Assembly: GCA_003150355.1 (NCBI GenBank) | Contig: QAMJ01000006.1 | Span: 1-5,839 of the forward strand | Source: Clostridiales bacterium | GTDB lineage: Bacteria; Bacillota; Clostridia; Oscillospirales; Oscillospiraceae | DNA length: 5,839 nt | Reading direction: 5' to 3' | In this document: positions 1-5,244 of the stretch, piece after piece | How the letters are laid out: each line of letters starts with the position of its first letter | How positions within the stretch are numbered: position 1 is the stretch's first letter | The notes under the pieces: generated by a model | Databases searched by the model: none | Seen by the model: only the letters and a program-made list of their open reading frames with translations | What the model was told of the DNA's origin: nothing | Position numbers and translations under genes: made by a program

Positions 1-270
1 GGAACCGATGTCTTTGTATCCGTATTCCGGTCTCATATCGAGCCACGCATAGCAGCGGTATTCGGTAGATTCGAACATCTGCACGACATATATCTTTCCG
101 CCGTCAAGTATGTCTCTGACAAAGCCATGCTGGTTTCCCGGAAGACTTACGCTTTCATCGATGCCGAACCGATACGCGGGACTACCGGCACTTTTTGCGA
201 TGATTTGTGCCCACACAAAGTACGGATTGTCGCATGAATGACAAGTGGTACTGGTTGTTTTGTTCGCCAT
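1..270 (-). CDS. Unknown protein, N-terminal 90 residues, runs off left edge
   Basis: The frame is open from an ATG at 270-268 to the window edge, giving 90 residues with no stop. An AGGAGT ribosome binding site lies 10 nt upstream (281-286), which fixes the start. The protein begins MANKTTSTTC and has a Cys pair in CHSC (residues 10-13) that could be half of a metal site. Further on are the segments AGSPAYRFGID and LPGNQHGFVRDILDGGKIY and a C-terminal YRCYAWLDMRPEYGY. No signal peptide or membrane segment is visible. I do not recognise the family. The gene is the first one behind the left copy of the duplicated promoter/structured RNA/terminator unit, and its ATG lies 27 nt after that terminator's T-run, so its expression probably depends on read-through. 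It is a real gene; the function is unknown. Confidence 0.8.
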   Translation of the reverse strand, partial: MANKTTSTTCHSCDNPYFVWAQIIAKSAGSPAYRFGIDESVSLPGNQHGFVRDILDGGKIYVVQMFESTEYRCYAWLDMRPEYGYKDIGS

Positions 271-296
271 TTTAAATTACACTCCTTTTTTGAACG

Positions 297-397
297 CAAA
301 AAGGCGGACCTCCCAGAATCAGGAAGTCCGCCTTAAAGCGAAATAATGAATTGTACGAACGCAGATAGCGCCTCAGTAGATGGTATCTATCGTACAA
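297..397 (-). ncRNA. Structured leader or small RNA, copy 1 (about 100 nt)
   Basis: Read on the minus strand, an 8-bp stem TTGTACGA/TCGTACAA (390-397 with 351-358) encloses two small hairpins: TAGAT-ACC-ATCTA, and one formed by GCGC and GCGT around a 5-nt loop. A 15-16 nt linker then leads to a terminator hairpin. The predicted transcription start is about at the first base of the outer stem. It does not match any riboswitch or ribozyme family that I can recognise. It could be an attenuating leader of the gene starting at 270, a put-like antitermination element, or an independent small RNA that ends at the terminator. I see no clear antiterminator strand able to pair with the terminator. The structure is deduced by eye; the conserved second copy supports it. 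Confidence 0.7.
298..334 (-). terminator. Intrinsic terminator of RNA copy 1
   Basis: A GC-rich hairpin with arms AAGGCGGACTTCC and GGGAGGTCCGCCTT (13-14 bp including a G-U pair) is followed by a five-T run on the minus strand. It ends the structured RNA and also lies 107 nt past the stop codon of the 337-residue gene, so it can close the upstream operon as well. The next start codon is only 27 nt beyond the T-run. Confidence 0.9.
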
Positions 398-402
398 CTA
401 TT

Positions 403-430
403 ATTCTACTCCATTCGCATAAGCACGCAA
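403..430 (-). promoter_or_regulatory. Promoter of RNA copy 1 (-35 TTGCGT, -10 TAGAAT)
   Basis: On the minus strand, TTGCGT (430-425) and TAGAAT (408-403) are separated by 16 nt and match sigma-A type elements. The -10 ends 6 nt before the first base of the RNA's outer stem. The copy at 3665-3692 has the same layout, and both spacers carry TGCGA at the same position. It starts 11 nt after the stop codon of the upstream gene. Confidence 0.75.
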
Positions 431-441
431 CGGTATTTCGA

Positions 442-1455
442 TTATTTCCCGAATAGCGGGTTTTCCCAAAGAACCTTGCGCCCGCTCGATACGGAAACGA
501 TAACCTTGAAGGGAATACTGTGCCTGTGTCCACGACCGTACCACTGGCAATTTTCTTCCAGAAAATGTTCCACTTCTTCCTGATGACGAACCGGGGAAAT
601 CACGAAGGTGTCAAGACTTTTAGTCCGAATCGTATCGTAGGACTCAATACCGACAGCAGGATACACGACTTGCATAGACTTGCCGCCAGCTTCAATGTTC
701 AGGCGAACAGTTTTGCGGTCTTTGACAGCAGCCATCAGATTCTTGCAGATACTTTCCCAGCAAGAAGGGTCAGCGCTGAACGCATCCAGATATTGCCTGG
801 TCTGAACCAGATATGCCACAAAAGGTTCAGCAAACTCCTTGGCGAACGAATCCCAGATTCCAGACTGTTCCAGAACCTTGGCAAACCGCTCTTCCCATCC
901 GGAAGGATTCGCAAGGTAGTCAACAATGACGGAATCGTCGAACTTTTCAAGGAGTTTCAGCATCAAGTCGAGCGATGTAGTGTCGTTGTTCCGGTCATAA
1001 ACATACTGCTTGACGGCACTGTCGTATGTCAAGGATTGGAACTTTTTGTCGTTCATCACCTCGGCGGAGGGAGTGTAGTTCTTCTCGATATATGCGAGAA
1101 ACTTTTCTCTCATTTCAGCCGTGACCCAGTTGGAATCCGCCTGCCGGTAATCGTCAAAGAGCAGTGCGAATGCAGCAGACTTGCAGCAGGTTTTTTTGCG
1201 GTCAACGATGAACGCCATGAATTCGAGACCATTCTTAATGCTGAAATGGTACGCACCCATAGCCAGAGGGAAAGAGCCGAAATCCTGCTCGTACAGCGCT
1301 TCGACATAATGTTCTCCCTTAGCCAAAGGAACGCGCACAAAGCGGCGGAAAGCGGTGCCTTCGAAAGCGTTGGTAATAACACCCTCCAGAACGGTATCCG
1401 AGTCATTTGCGATATAGGAATCGAAGATTTCCTTTGTGATAGTTTTGCAGTACAT
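442..1455 (-). CDS. Unknown 337-residue protein, last gene of four-gene operon
   Basis: A long frame starts at an ATG with a very strong AGGAGG site 5-6 nt upstream, and the stop of the preceding gene lies 16 nt before the ATG, so the pair is surely co-transcribed. The protein looks soluble and mixed alpha/beta, with no signal peptide or clear membrane segment. Visible features are a Cys-Cys pair (about residues 90-91) after a hydrophobic FMAFIV stretch, a central helical acidic region (about residues 135-230), and a basic HRHSIPFKVIVSV segment close to the C-terminus. I do not recognise the family and see no catalytic motif. Its position after the tandem paralogues suggests a shared accessory role. 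The opposite-strand frame over the same region is a shadow. The next promoter unit begins 11 nt after its stop. Confidence 0.88.
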   Translation of the reverse strand: MYCKTITKEIFDSYIANDSDTVLEGVITNAFEGTAFRRFVRVPLAKGEHYVEALYEQDFGSFPLAMGAYHFSIKNGLEFMAFIVDRKKTCCKSAAFALLFDDYRQADSNWVTAEMREKFLAYIEKNYTPSAEVMNDKKFQSLTYDSAVKQYVYDRNNDTTSLDLMLKLLEKFDDSVIVDYLANPSGWEERFAKVLEQSGIWDSFAKEFAEPFVAYLVQTRQYLDAFSADPSCWESICKNLMAAVKDRKTVRLNIEAGGKSMQVVYPAVGIESYDTIRTKSLDTFVISPVRHQEEVEHFLEENCQWYGRGHRHSIPFKVIVSVSSGRKVLWENPLFGK

Positions 1456-1471
1456 ATAAACCTCCTATGGT

Positions 1472-2212
1472 TTAAACCTTTTTCTTCAGAACGACGTAAT
1501 GAAAGCCGATAAGTTGCTTGGGAACATCGACGGAGGACTCGTCATCCGGGTCGAAATAACCCGTCTCGACTGAAAGCCCCATAGCTTCCATACCGCTTGC
1601 AACCACATCGAGCTCCTGTTTGTTGTGGGAAACGATAGTGTTTTCCACGAACTCCACAGTGTTTTCAGATTTGGATGCAAGGCGCTTGCCGTAAACGATA
1701 TAATCGAGATTTTGAAGAAAAATTCCGGAAGAAAGGTCACTGAGTTGTTTTTCGGTGATGGCTTTCTGACGATTCAGATAATCGTCATTCATGGATTTAA
1801 CGCACGTTACATCTTCATCGACCCAAAGGATGCGTTTTGATTCATCCCCGTCAGCACGAATACCGTCAGCAATGATGGCAAGAGGCTGGTCAGTCTCCAT
1901 ATCATCATCACCGGCGTAAAGATGACCCATTACGATGTCGTTGGTATCGTTCGGCAGCTCGAGGCGAAACCAAGAACCGTGTCGATGGCTTTTAACGTTA
2001 TCGGTCGTAAGCCAAATGCCGGGATAGGACTCTTTGGTTTCTTCACCAAGAGAAAATTCCGCATTGGCACTGTCTGCGCCAAGAACTGTTGATACGGTAA
2101 GAGAAATAGGCGGCTTCTCGTCTTTCGGCCAGAACACCTCGATAACTTTCTCGATAGGGACGACGACAGATACGGGTTTTCCGCTGAAATTAGAAGAAAG
2201 TTTCAGTTCCAT
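1472..2212 (-). CDS. Unknown 246-residue protein, paralogue of the 235-residue neighbour
   Basis: The ATG has AAGGAG 9 nt upstream, and the previous stop is 32 nt away. It shares an ordered set of motifs with the product of the gene before it: VVVPIEKVIEVFW (16-28), WFRLELPN (81-88), GHLYAG (96-101), ADGIRADGD (115-123), EKQ (154-156), MGLSVETGYFD (211-221) and a terminal GFHYVV (236-241). The two are therefore diverged tandem duplicates. The protein is acidic and has no signal peptide or membrane segment; the C-terminus ends in a basic LKKKV tail that the paralogue lacks. I do not recognise the family or any catalytic residues. A binding or scaffold role is possible, but that is only an inference from the lack of enzyme motifs. 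Confidence 0.88.
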   Translation of the reverse strand: MELKLSSNFSGKPVSVVVPIEKVIEVFWPKDEKPPISLTVSTVLGADSANAEFSLGEETKESYPGIWLTTDNVKSHRHGSWFRLELPNDTNDIVMGHLYAGDDDMETDQPLAIIADGIRADGDESKRILWVDEDVTCVKSMNDDYLNRQKAITEKQLSDLSSGIFLQNLDYIVYGKRLASKSENTVEFVENTIVSHNKQELDVVASGMEAMGLSVETGYFDPDDESSVDVPKQLIGFHYVVLKKKV

Positions 2213-2244
2213 GTTAATGTACTCCTTGTTATAATTGGTTGTTT

Positions 2245-2952
2245 TTAGATATCGACGTAATAGTATCCCGTCAGAGAATCTACCTCACCGCTGCGTTTGT
2301 CTTCCTCAGCGTCGAAATATCCGGTAACGGCATCGAAACCCATTGAATCCAACATATCCGCAATGCGATTTACAGTAGTTTCGTCCTTTGAGACAATCAT
2401 GGATTTGTCATACTTTACATAGCCGTGCGTGGCTTCCTCCAAACGCGTTCCGAAATCGGCGTAGCTGAACGGTTGGTCAAACTGTTTCTCCGTGGCGGCA
2501 AACAACTTATACTTGTTTTCACCCTCGGACTCTTCACAGAAATCCTGAACGCTGACGGTTCTTTTGTTCGCGAAAACGATTCGCGGAGAATCGTCATCAG
2601 CTGCCCGATAGCCGTCCACAATGCGAAGCAGCCAATCATCGCTTTCCGTTTCGTTGTTACCGGAATACAGGTATCCGGTCACGAATGGATTCAGCGTGTT
2701 CGGAGCTTCAAGAGAACACCAGAGTGCTTCGGTGTCAAACTTTTCATTTCGACTCTCAAGGTCAACACTCAGGTAGTTCTCCTCCTTCTCATCGCAAATC
2801 GTCATGGCGGCAAGGATGGTCTCATCCTTAACCTTGGCAGACATTTCGATGCGGTTGGGTTTGCTGTTTTCGTCAGACCAGTATTTCTGAATCAGGTCTT
2901 CGATGGGAATGACAACCTTTTCGCCATTATTGCCTTTTAACGTGATGTCCAT
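2245..2952 (-). CDS. Unknown acidic 235-residue protein, paralogue of the 246-residue neighbour
   Basis: The ATG is preceded by AAGGAG at 8 nt, and the stop of the upstream gene lies 15 nt before it. Motifs shared with the next gene, in order, are VVIPIEDLIQKYW (13-25), WCSLEAPN (78-85), GYLYSG (93-98), VDGYRAADDD (112-121), EKQ (155-157), MGFDAVTGYFD (204-214) and GYYYVD (229-234). By hand count about 50 of 235 residues are Asp or Glu against roughly half as many Lys or Arg, so it is strongly acidic. No membrane segment, signal peptide or recognised enzyme motif is present. The family is unknown to me. It is the second gene of the operon led by the right promoter/RNA unit. Confidence 0.88.
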   Translation of the reverse strand: MDITLKGNNGEKVVIPIEDLIQKYWSDENSKPNRIEMSAKVKDETILAAMTICDEKEENYLSVDLESRNEKFDTEALWCSLEAPNTLNPFVTGYLYSGNNETESDDWLLRIVDGYRAADDDSPRIVFANKRTVSVQDFCEESEGENKYKLFAATEKQFDQPFSYADFGTRLEEATHGYVKYDKSMIVSKDETTVNRIADMLDSMGFDAVTGYFDAEEDKRSGEVDSLTGYYYVDI

Positions 2953-2967
2953 AATTCATTCTCCTTG

Positions 2968-3531
2968 TTATTTTTCGATGTAGTCGCAGATGTAGTTCAG
3001 TATACCGTTCTTTTCAAGGTCGTCGCCGATAAAGCCACTGCAGGAATCAACGACATTGCCGTCTTCGTCCGTGATGCAGTATTGCCAGCAATTTCCCTGC
3101 AGATAGTCGCTGTATGCTTCGAGCTCGCTGCAGATGCAGTCCTTAGCACGGGACATTGCTTCACAGCGGGATACGGGCGTATCGGAAATTCCCTGCTTCA
3201 TGAAGTCGTTGATGTTAGCGACCGCAAAGCCGATGCAGGCAGAATCCCAAATGTCAGGAAACGGAACTGTGCGGAGTGCAATGCCACTATGTTCGCGGAA
3301 AAAAATGGGCAGAATAGCATATTCACCTGTTTTCGCAAGTGTCCGCTTTGTTTCGTTCAGGTAGTAGGCACTGTCAATGATATCGCCTATCTTGCGGCGA
3401 GGACTTTTGAGACAGTAAAAAGTGGCTGCATTGCAGTCATTTTCGCGTGGGTTTTCGATGTCCGTGTCACGGCTTATTTCGAGGCACAAGTCATCTTTGA
3501 GGGTGATTTCTCGGTAATCGTAAACGGTCAT
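2968..3531 (-). CDS. Phage/ICE-type conserved hypothetical protein (NPRE..D family), 187 residues
   Basis: The start chosen is the ATG at 3531-3529, with AAAGGAAG about 8 nt upstream. The longer in-frame ATG at 3576 lies inside the terminator hairpin and is rejected. The protein resembles a family of unknown function seen often in phages and integrative elements: NPREND (27-32, where relatives read NPREWDN), LPIFFREHSG (74-83, relatives LPLYLYDHSG), PFPDIWDSACIGF (90-102, relatives WDSGQVGF), EAYSDYLQGNCWQY (138-151) and DSCSGFIGD (162-170). This likeness is from memory and was not searched. It is the first gene behind the right promoter/RNA/terminator unit, its ATG 26 nt past the T-run, and it heads a four-gene operon. 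Biochemical role unknown. Confidence 0.88.
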   Translation of the reverse strand: MTVYDYREITLKDDLCLEISRDTDIENPRENDCNAATFYCLKSPRRKIGDIIDSAYYLNETKRTLAKTGEYAILPIFFREHSGIALRTVPFPDIWDSACIGFAVANINDFMKQGISDTPVSRCEAMSRAKDCICSELEAYSDYLQGNCWQYCITDEDGNVVDSCSGFIGDDLEKNGILNYICDYIEK

Positions 3532-3556
3532 TTGGAATCTTCCTTTCTGATAAATG

Positions 3557-3659
3557 CAAAAAGGCGGACCTCCCAAAAATCGGGAAGTCCGCCTTAAAGC
3601 AGAATTGTGAATTGTACGAACGCAGGATGCGCCTTGGTAGAATGGTATCTATCGTACAA
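3557..3659 (-). ncRNA. Structured leader or small RNA, copy 2 (about 103 nt)
   Basis: The outer stem TTGTACGA/TCGTACAA pairs 3652-3659 with 3612-3619. Inside are TAGA..TCTA and GCGC..GCGT hairpins, and then a linker leads to the terminator hairpin at 3561-3595. Compared with copy 1, changes fall in the hairpin loops, the junction, the linker and the terminator loop. The one change at the terminator stem keeps pairing possible (C-G here, T and G in copy 1). That pattern is what a selected RNA fold would leave. It precedes the operon starting at 3531. Its family is unrecognised, and whether it acts in cis or as a separate RNA cannot be told from sequence alone. Confidence 0.7.
3558..3595 (-). 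terminator. Intrinsic terminator of RNA copy 2
   Basis: The hairpin arms AAGGCGGACTTCCC and GGGAGGTCCGCCTT (about 14 bp with one G-U pair) surround a GATTTTT loop and are followed by five Ts on the minus strand. Its strength and its position between a good promoter and a start codon 26 nt further on imply that most transcripts stop here unless something allows read-through. Confidence 0.9.
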
Positions 3660-3664
3660 TCTCA

Positions 3665-3692
3665 ATTATATCCGACTCGCACGAAGATGCAA
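3665..3692 (-). promoter_or_regulatory. Promoter of RNA copy 2 (-35 TTGCAT, -10 TATAAT)
   Basis: On the minus strand, TTGCAT (3692-3687) and a perfect TATAAT (3670-3665) are separated by 16 nt. The -10 ends 6 nt before the first base of the outer RNA stem, so transcription should begin almost exactly at the stem. The spacer shares TGCGA with the other promoter at the same offset, a possible regulator site. Confidence 0.85.
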
Positions 3693-3696
3693 ATGT

Positions 3697-3915
3697 TTAA
3701 TTGCCCTCATGGAAAAATGTATGCGTGAATTCCGGATGCCCGGCAAACACCTTCTCAACGACCTCGGGCAAGTCATGGATATCGTCCAGAACGAGCCGTC
3801 CTTGCCTATCGCGATACGGTGCCACTGCTGCGGTTTTCTCTGCAAAATAAGCGTCAAACGCCTCTTCGCTATCGAATTCCGGCATTAACGCAATTTCCCG
3901 GTTGCGGTCCTTCAT
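3697..3915 (-). CDS. Unknown 72-residue acidic protein
   Basis: The frame runs from an ATG at 3915-3913 and begins MKDRNREIALMPEF. It contains DSEEAFDAYFAEK (about residues 15-27), RQGRLVLDDIHDLPEVVEKVF (about 37-57) and ends HTFFHEGN. The ribosome binding site is modest: GAGG about 11 nt upstream. The stop of the preceding small gene is 16 nt before the ATG, which suggests co-transcription. No membrane segment or known motif is visible. The family is unrecognised. Its end sits right next to the -35 of the following promoter unit, so the coding region and control unit are packed without a gap. It is fairly likely to be a real gene. Confidence 0.65.
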   Translation of the reverse strand: MKDRNREIALMPEFDSEEAFDAYFAEKTAAVAPYRDRQGRLVLDDIHDLPEVVEKVFAGHPEFTHTFFHEGN

Positions 3916-3931
3916 AATTTACACAGCCTCG

Positions 3932-4096
3932 TTAAACGCCGAGCAGTTCGCGCTCTTCGGCAGTCAGTTTATCGAGAACCTTCTGCCTGCGCTTTTCCCG
4001 CGATTCCTGCTTGGTGCTGATGATGAAGGTATCGGCGCGGTCGCCATCCCGCACAAAAACGGGACGGTCTTTCAGCATATTCCGCATCGCGTCCAA
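3932..4096 (-). CDS. Small unknown gene, about 54 residues, start uncertain
   Basis: The minus-strand frame ends at TAA 3934-3932 and reads as coding (DAMRNMLKDRPVFVRDGD, then TFIISTKQESREKRR, ending LTAEERELLGV). Possible starts are a TTG at 4096 with AAAGGA about 11 nt upstream, or an ATG at 4087 giving 51 residues with no good site. The frame stays open to a TGA at 4159-4157, but above about 4110 the DNA reads better as the primase-type fragment in another frame. So this gene may itself be the surviving C-terminal part of a longer gene joined to that fragment. The product is charged and probably helical. No family is recognised. Confidence 0.5.
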   Translation of the reverse strand: MDAMRNMLKDRPVFVRDGDRADTFIISTKQESREKRRQKVLDKLTAEERELLGV

Positions 4097-4338
4097 ACGC
4101 TCTTCTTTCCTTTGAATGTTGCAATACAGCTTACACCGGGGATTGCTACAAACAAATCACCAGACAGATGACTTGCAACAGATGCTTTCAAACCACCTTC
4201 TGTAATAAAGATAGTCTTTTCATCTTTTAAAGGTCTGCTCCAAAACAGTGCTGTATTTTTAGCGGAAGAACCGTTAGGATATCCGGCAGATGTTGCCCAA
4301 CGGTATCGTTGCTGTTTAAGCTCTGATGCTTCTTTCCA
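4072..4338 (-). pseudogene. DUF3854/TOPRIM-type primase fragment, no start, truncated
   Basis: A minus-strand frame of 88 codons begins right after an in-frame TAA and has no start codon before the conserved part. Residues 11-28 (RYRWATSAGYPNGSSAK) and 42-72 (TIFITEGGLKASVASHLSG, then LFVAIPGVSCI) match the pattern of the DUF3854 domain, a TOPRIM-like module of phage and plasmid primase/helicase proteins; the E-G-x-x-K-A signature is clear. The normal N-terminal and C-terminal parts are missing, since the full proteins are several hundred residues long. An AGGAG site and ATG (4339-4337) lie at its left end but open a different frame of only seven codons. The homology fades near 4110-4125, where the next small gene begins. 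It is a dead fragment left by deletion. The family call is from memory of the motif. Confidence 0.7.
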
Positions 4339-4385
4339 TTTTTACTCTCCTTGATTTTTGGCTGAAACAACTTGGAATCGCAGTT

Positions 4386-5000
4386 TTAGTTAATATCCCA
4401 AATATTCGGGTTATCGTACTTGTTAAAGAACTGCATAAATTTGTCTTCCGGCATCTGAGCCTCAGCTTTGTCTAGCATATCGCAAATCTCGGTCTGGTTT
4501 GTATTCCCATTCAAGACCTTAACATAGGTAGCACTTCCGGGATTGGCTCCGATAAAATCAGCAATTGCTGTACGGTTGTGTTCGATGGAATTTTTTAGTT
4601 CCCACCAACGCCAAGAACGGATGCACTGAGTCAGCGACATTCCATCCACTGCTTCCCAGTAATCGCCGCTTTTTTCGACGGCACTGTACTCTTCAATAGG
4701 ATTCATTCCACCATCTTGGAGTGCTTCATCAATCATTTCAAGAATCTGGAACGGATAGAGTTTTCCATCAACCTCAACTTCTGCATAATCTAGGTCTTCG
4801 TATACCTCAAAGAGAGTGGCTTCTTCGTCACTATCAAAGGAAAAATCATCATCCTCGACTAATTCCTTCACGAGCTGCGTTTTTCCACTGATGTCAAAGA
4901 CTTCATGCGTCTGTTTGTTTACTTTGCAGGGCAAAGTGTGAATACCATCGGAAAAGTGATACTTAACCATTGCATTAACGATATTAGAATTATTAACCAT
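4386..5000 (-). CDS. Unknown acidic 204-residue protein
   Basis: The ATG at 5000-4998 has AAGGAG about 9-10 nt upstream. The N-terminal third is beta-like (VKYHFSDGIHTLPCKV at 12-27; EVEVDGKLYPFQIL at 74-87), with an acidic stretch between (about residues 49-71: EDDDFSFDSDEE and YEDLDY). The second half looks helical, with a Trp cluster at RSWRWWELKN (128-137), and ends NPNIWDIN. No membrane segment, signal peptide or known catalytic motif is visible. I do not recognise the family. It stands alone between the IscB-type relic and the primase fragment; a weak TTGATT sequence in the AT-rich leader is not convincing as a promoter. Downstream there is no clear terminator. Confidence 0.82.
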   Translation of the reverse strand: MVNNSNIVNAMVKYHFSDGIHTLPCKVNKQTHEVFDISGKTQLVKELVEDDDFSFDSDEEATLFEVYEDLDYAEVEVDGKLYPFQILEMIDEALQDGGMNPIEEYSAVEKSGDYWEAVDGMSLTQCIRSWRWWELKNSIEHNRTAIADFIGANPGSATYVKVLNGNTNQTEICDMLDKAEAQMPEDKFMQFFNKYDNPNIWDIN

Positions 5001-5081
5001 TTTGTCTGTTCTCCTTAATTTTTTATTTTTTTCACCATTGCGTTTTAATCAAAAGCGTGAAGAAGCAAATACTCCTTCTTT

Positions 5082-5093
5082 TTGACTGTGTTT
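5082..5093. repeat. 12-bp direct repeat, left copy
   Basis: TTGACTGTGTTT on the plus strand is identical to 5450-5461 and in the same orientation. The two copies bracket the HEARO/IscB relic. On the minus strand this copy ends GTCAA and is followed by AAAGAA. Confidence 0.85.
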
Positions 5094-5097
5094 GGAT

Positions 5098-5220
5098 TCA
5101 TATAATTGCATCAAATCTTGGCGCACGGTAACGGGTCTTACGATAGCGTCTTGAACGGCGGTTTTGCCTGCGCGTGGAAAGCAAATCTACCACATCACTC
5201 CGAAGAGGGTAAAAATCCTT
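5098..5220 (-). pseudogene. IscB-like endonuclease fragment (bridge-helix region only)
   Basis: The minus-strand frame upstream is blocked by a TGA at 5271-5269 and ends at TGA 5100-5098. Within it the peptide reads DFYPLRSDVVDLLSTRR (from 5217) and continues through RRSRRYRKTRYRAPRF to residue Ala at 5107. The dense Arg run and the RKTRYRxPRF ending are the signature of the arginine-rich bridge helix of IscB/RRXRR-family proteins, which follows the RuvC-I segment and contacts the guide RNA. Full IscB is roughly 400-500 residues; only about 36 residues remain, without start, PLMP region, RuvC-I Asp or HNH. The fragment is therefore inactive as a nuclease. The match is strong by eye but was not searched. 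Confidence 0.75.
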
Positions 5221-5244
5221 CCCCAAGGTTATAAACGGCTTGAT

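Larger units (their letters stand above)
297..430 (-). repeat. Left copy of duplicated promoter-RNA-terminator unit
   Basis: This unit is repeated at 3557-3692 in the same orientation. From the stem start to the end of the T-run the copies align over about 103 positions, with about eleven substitutions and two single-base gaps (hand count). Promoter spacing (16 nt), -10-to-stem distance (5 nt between elements) and terminator-to-ATG distance (26-27 nt) are all kept. The flanking genes are unrelated, so the control unit itself was copied, not a larger gene block. Confidence 0.9.
3557..3692 (-). repeat. Right copy of duplicated promoter-RNA-terminator unit
   Basis: This is the partner of the unit at 297-430, with the same order and spacing: promoter, 8-bp stem enclosing two small hairpins, linker, terminator and a start codon close behind. 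The promoter half abuts the end of the 72-residue gene, whose stop codon is 4 nt from the -35 element. Confidence 0.9.

Noticed and set aside
297..397. Match of the structured leader to purine, preQ1 or fluoride riboswitches or the hammerhead ribozyme
   Set aside because: The conserved core bases of these families are absent; only a general multi-hairpin shape is shared.
520..1512. Long plus-strand open frame of 330 codons
   Set aside because: It lies opposite the 337-residue gene, which has an AGGAGG site and operon spacing. The plus-strand frame lacks a ribosome binding site and reads as a typical antisense shadow.
3532..3576. N-terminal extension of the 187-residue protein to an ATG at 3576
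   Set aside because: The added codons are the terminator hairpin itself, and the AAAGGAAG site is placed for the ATG at 3531.
2965..3597. Plus-strand open frame of 210 codons, and another at 2425-2940
   Set aside because: Both mirror minus-strand genes with recognisable motifs and good starts. The first also ends inside the terminator hairpin.
297..3692. CRISPR array or transposon ends formed by the duplicated unit
   Set aside because: There are only two copies 3.2 kb apart in direct orientation, with no short regular spacers, no terminal inverted repeats and no transposase.
5001..5050. Possible promoter (TTGATT with an A-rich -10) for the 204-residue gene
   Set aside because: The -10 is a poor match in a very A-rich leader where such matches arise by chance.
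5058..5084. Low-GC hairpin GAAGAAG..CTTCTT followed by Ts on the plus strand
   Set aside because: The stem is short and A/T rich, and no plus-strand gene precedes it, so a terminator call is not supported.
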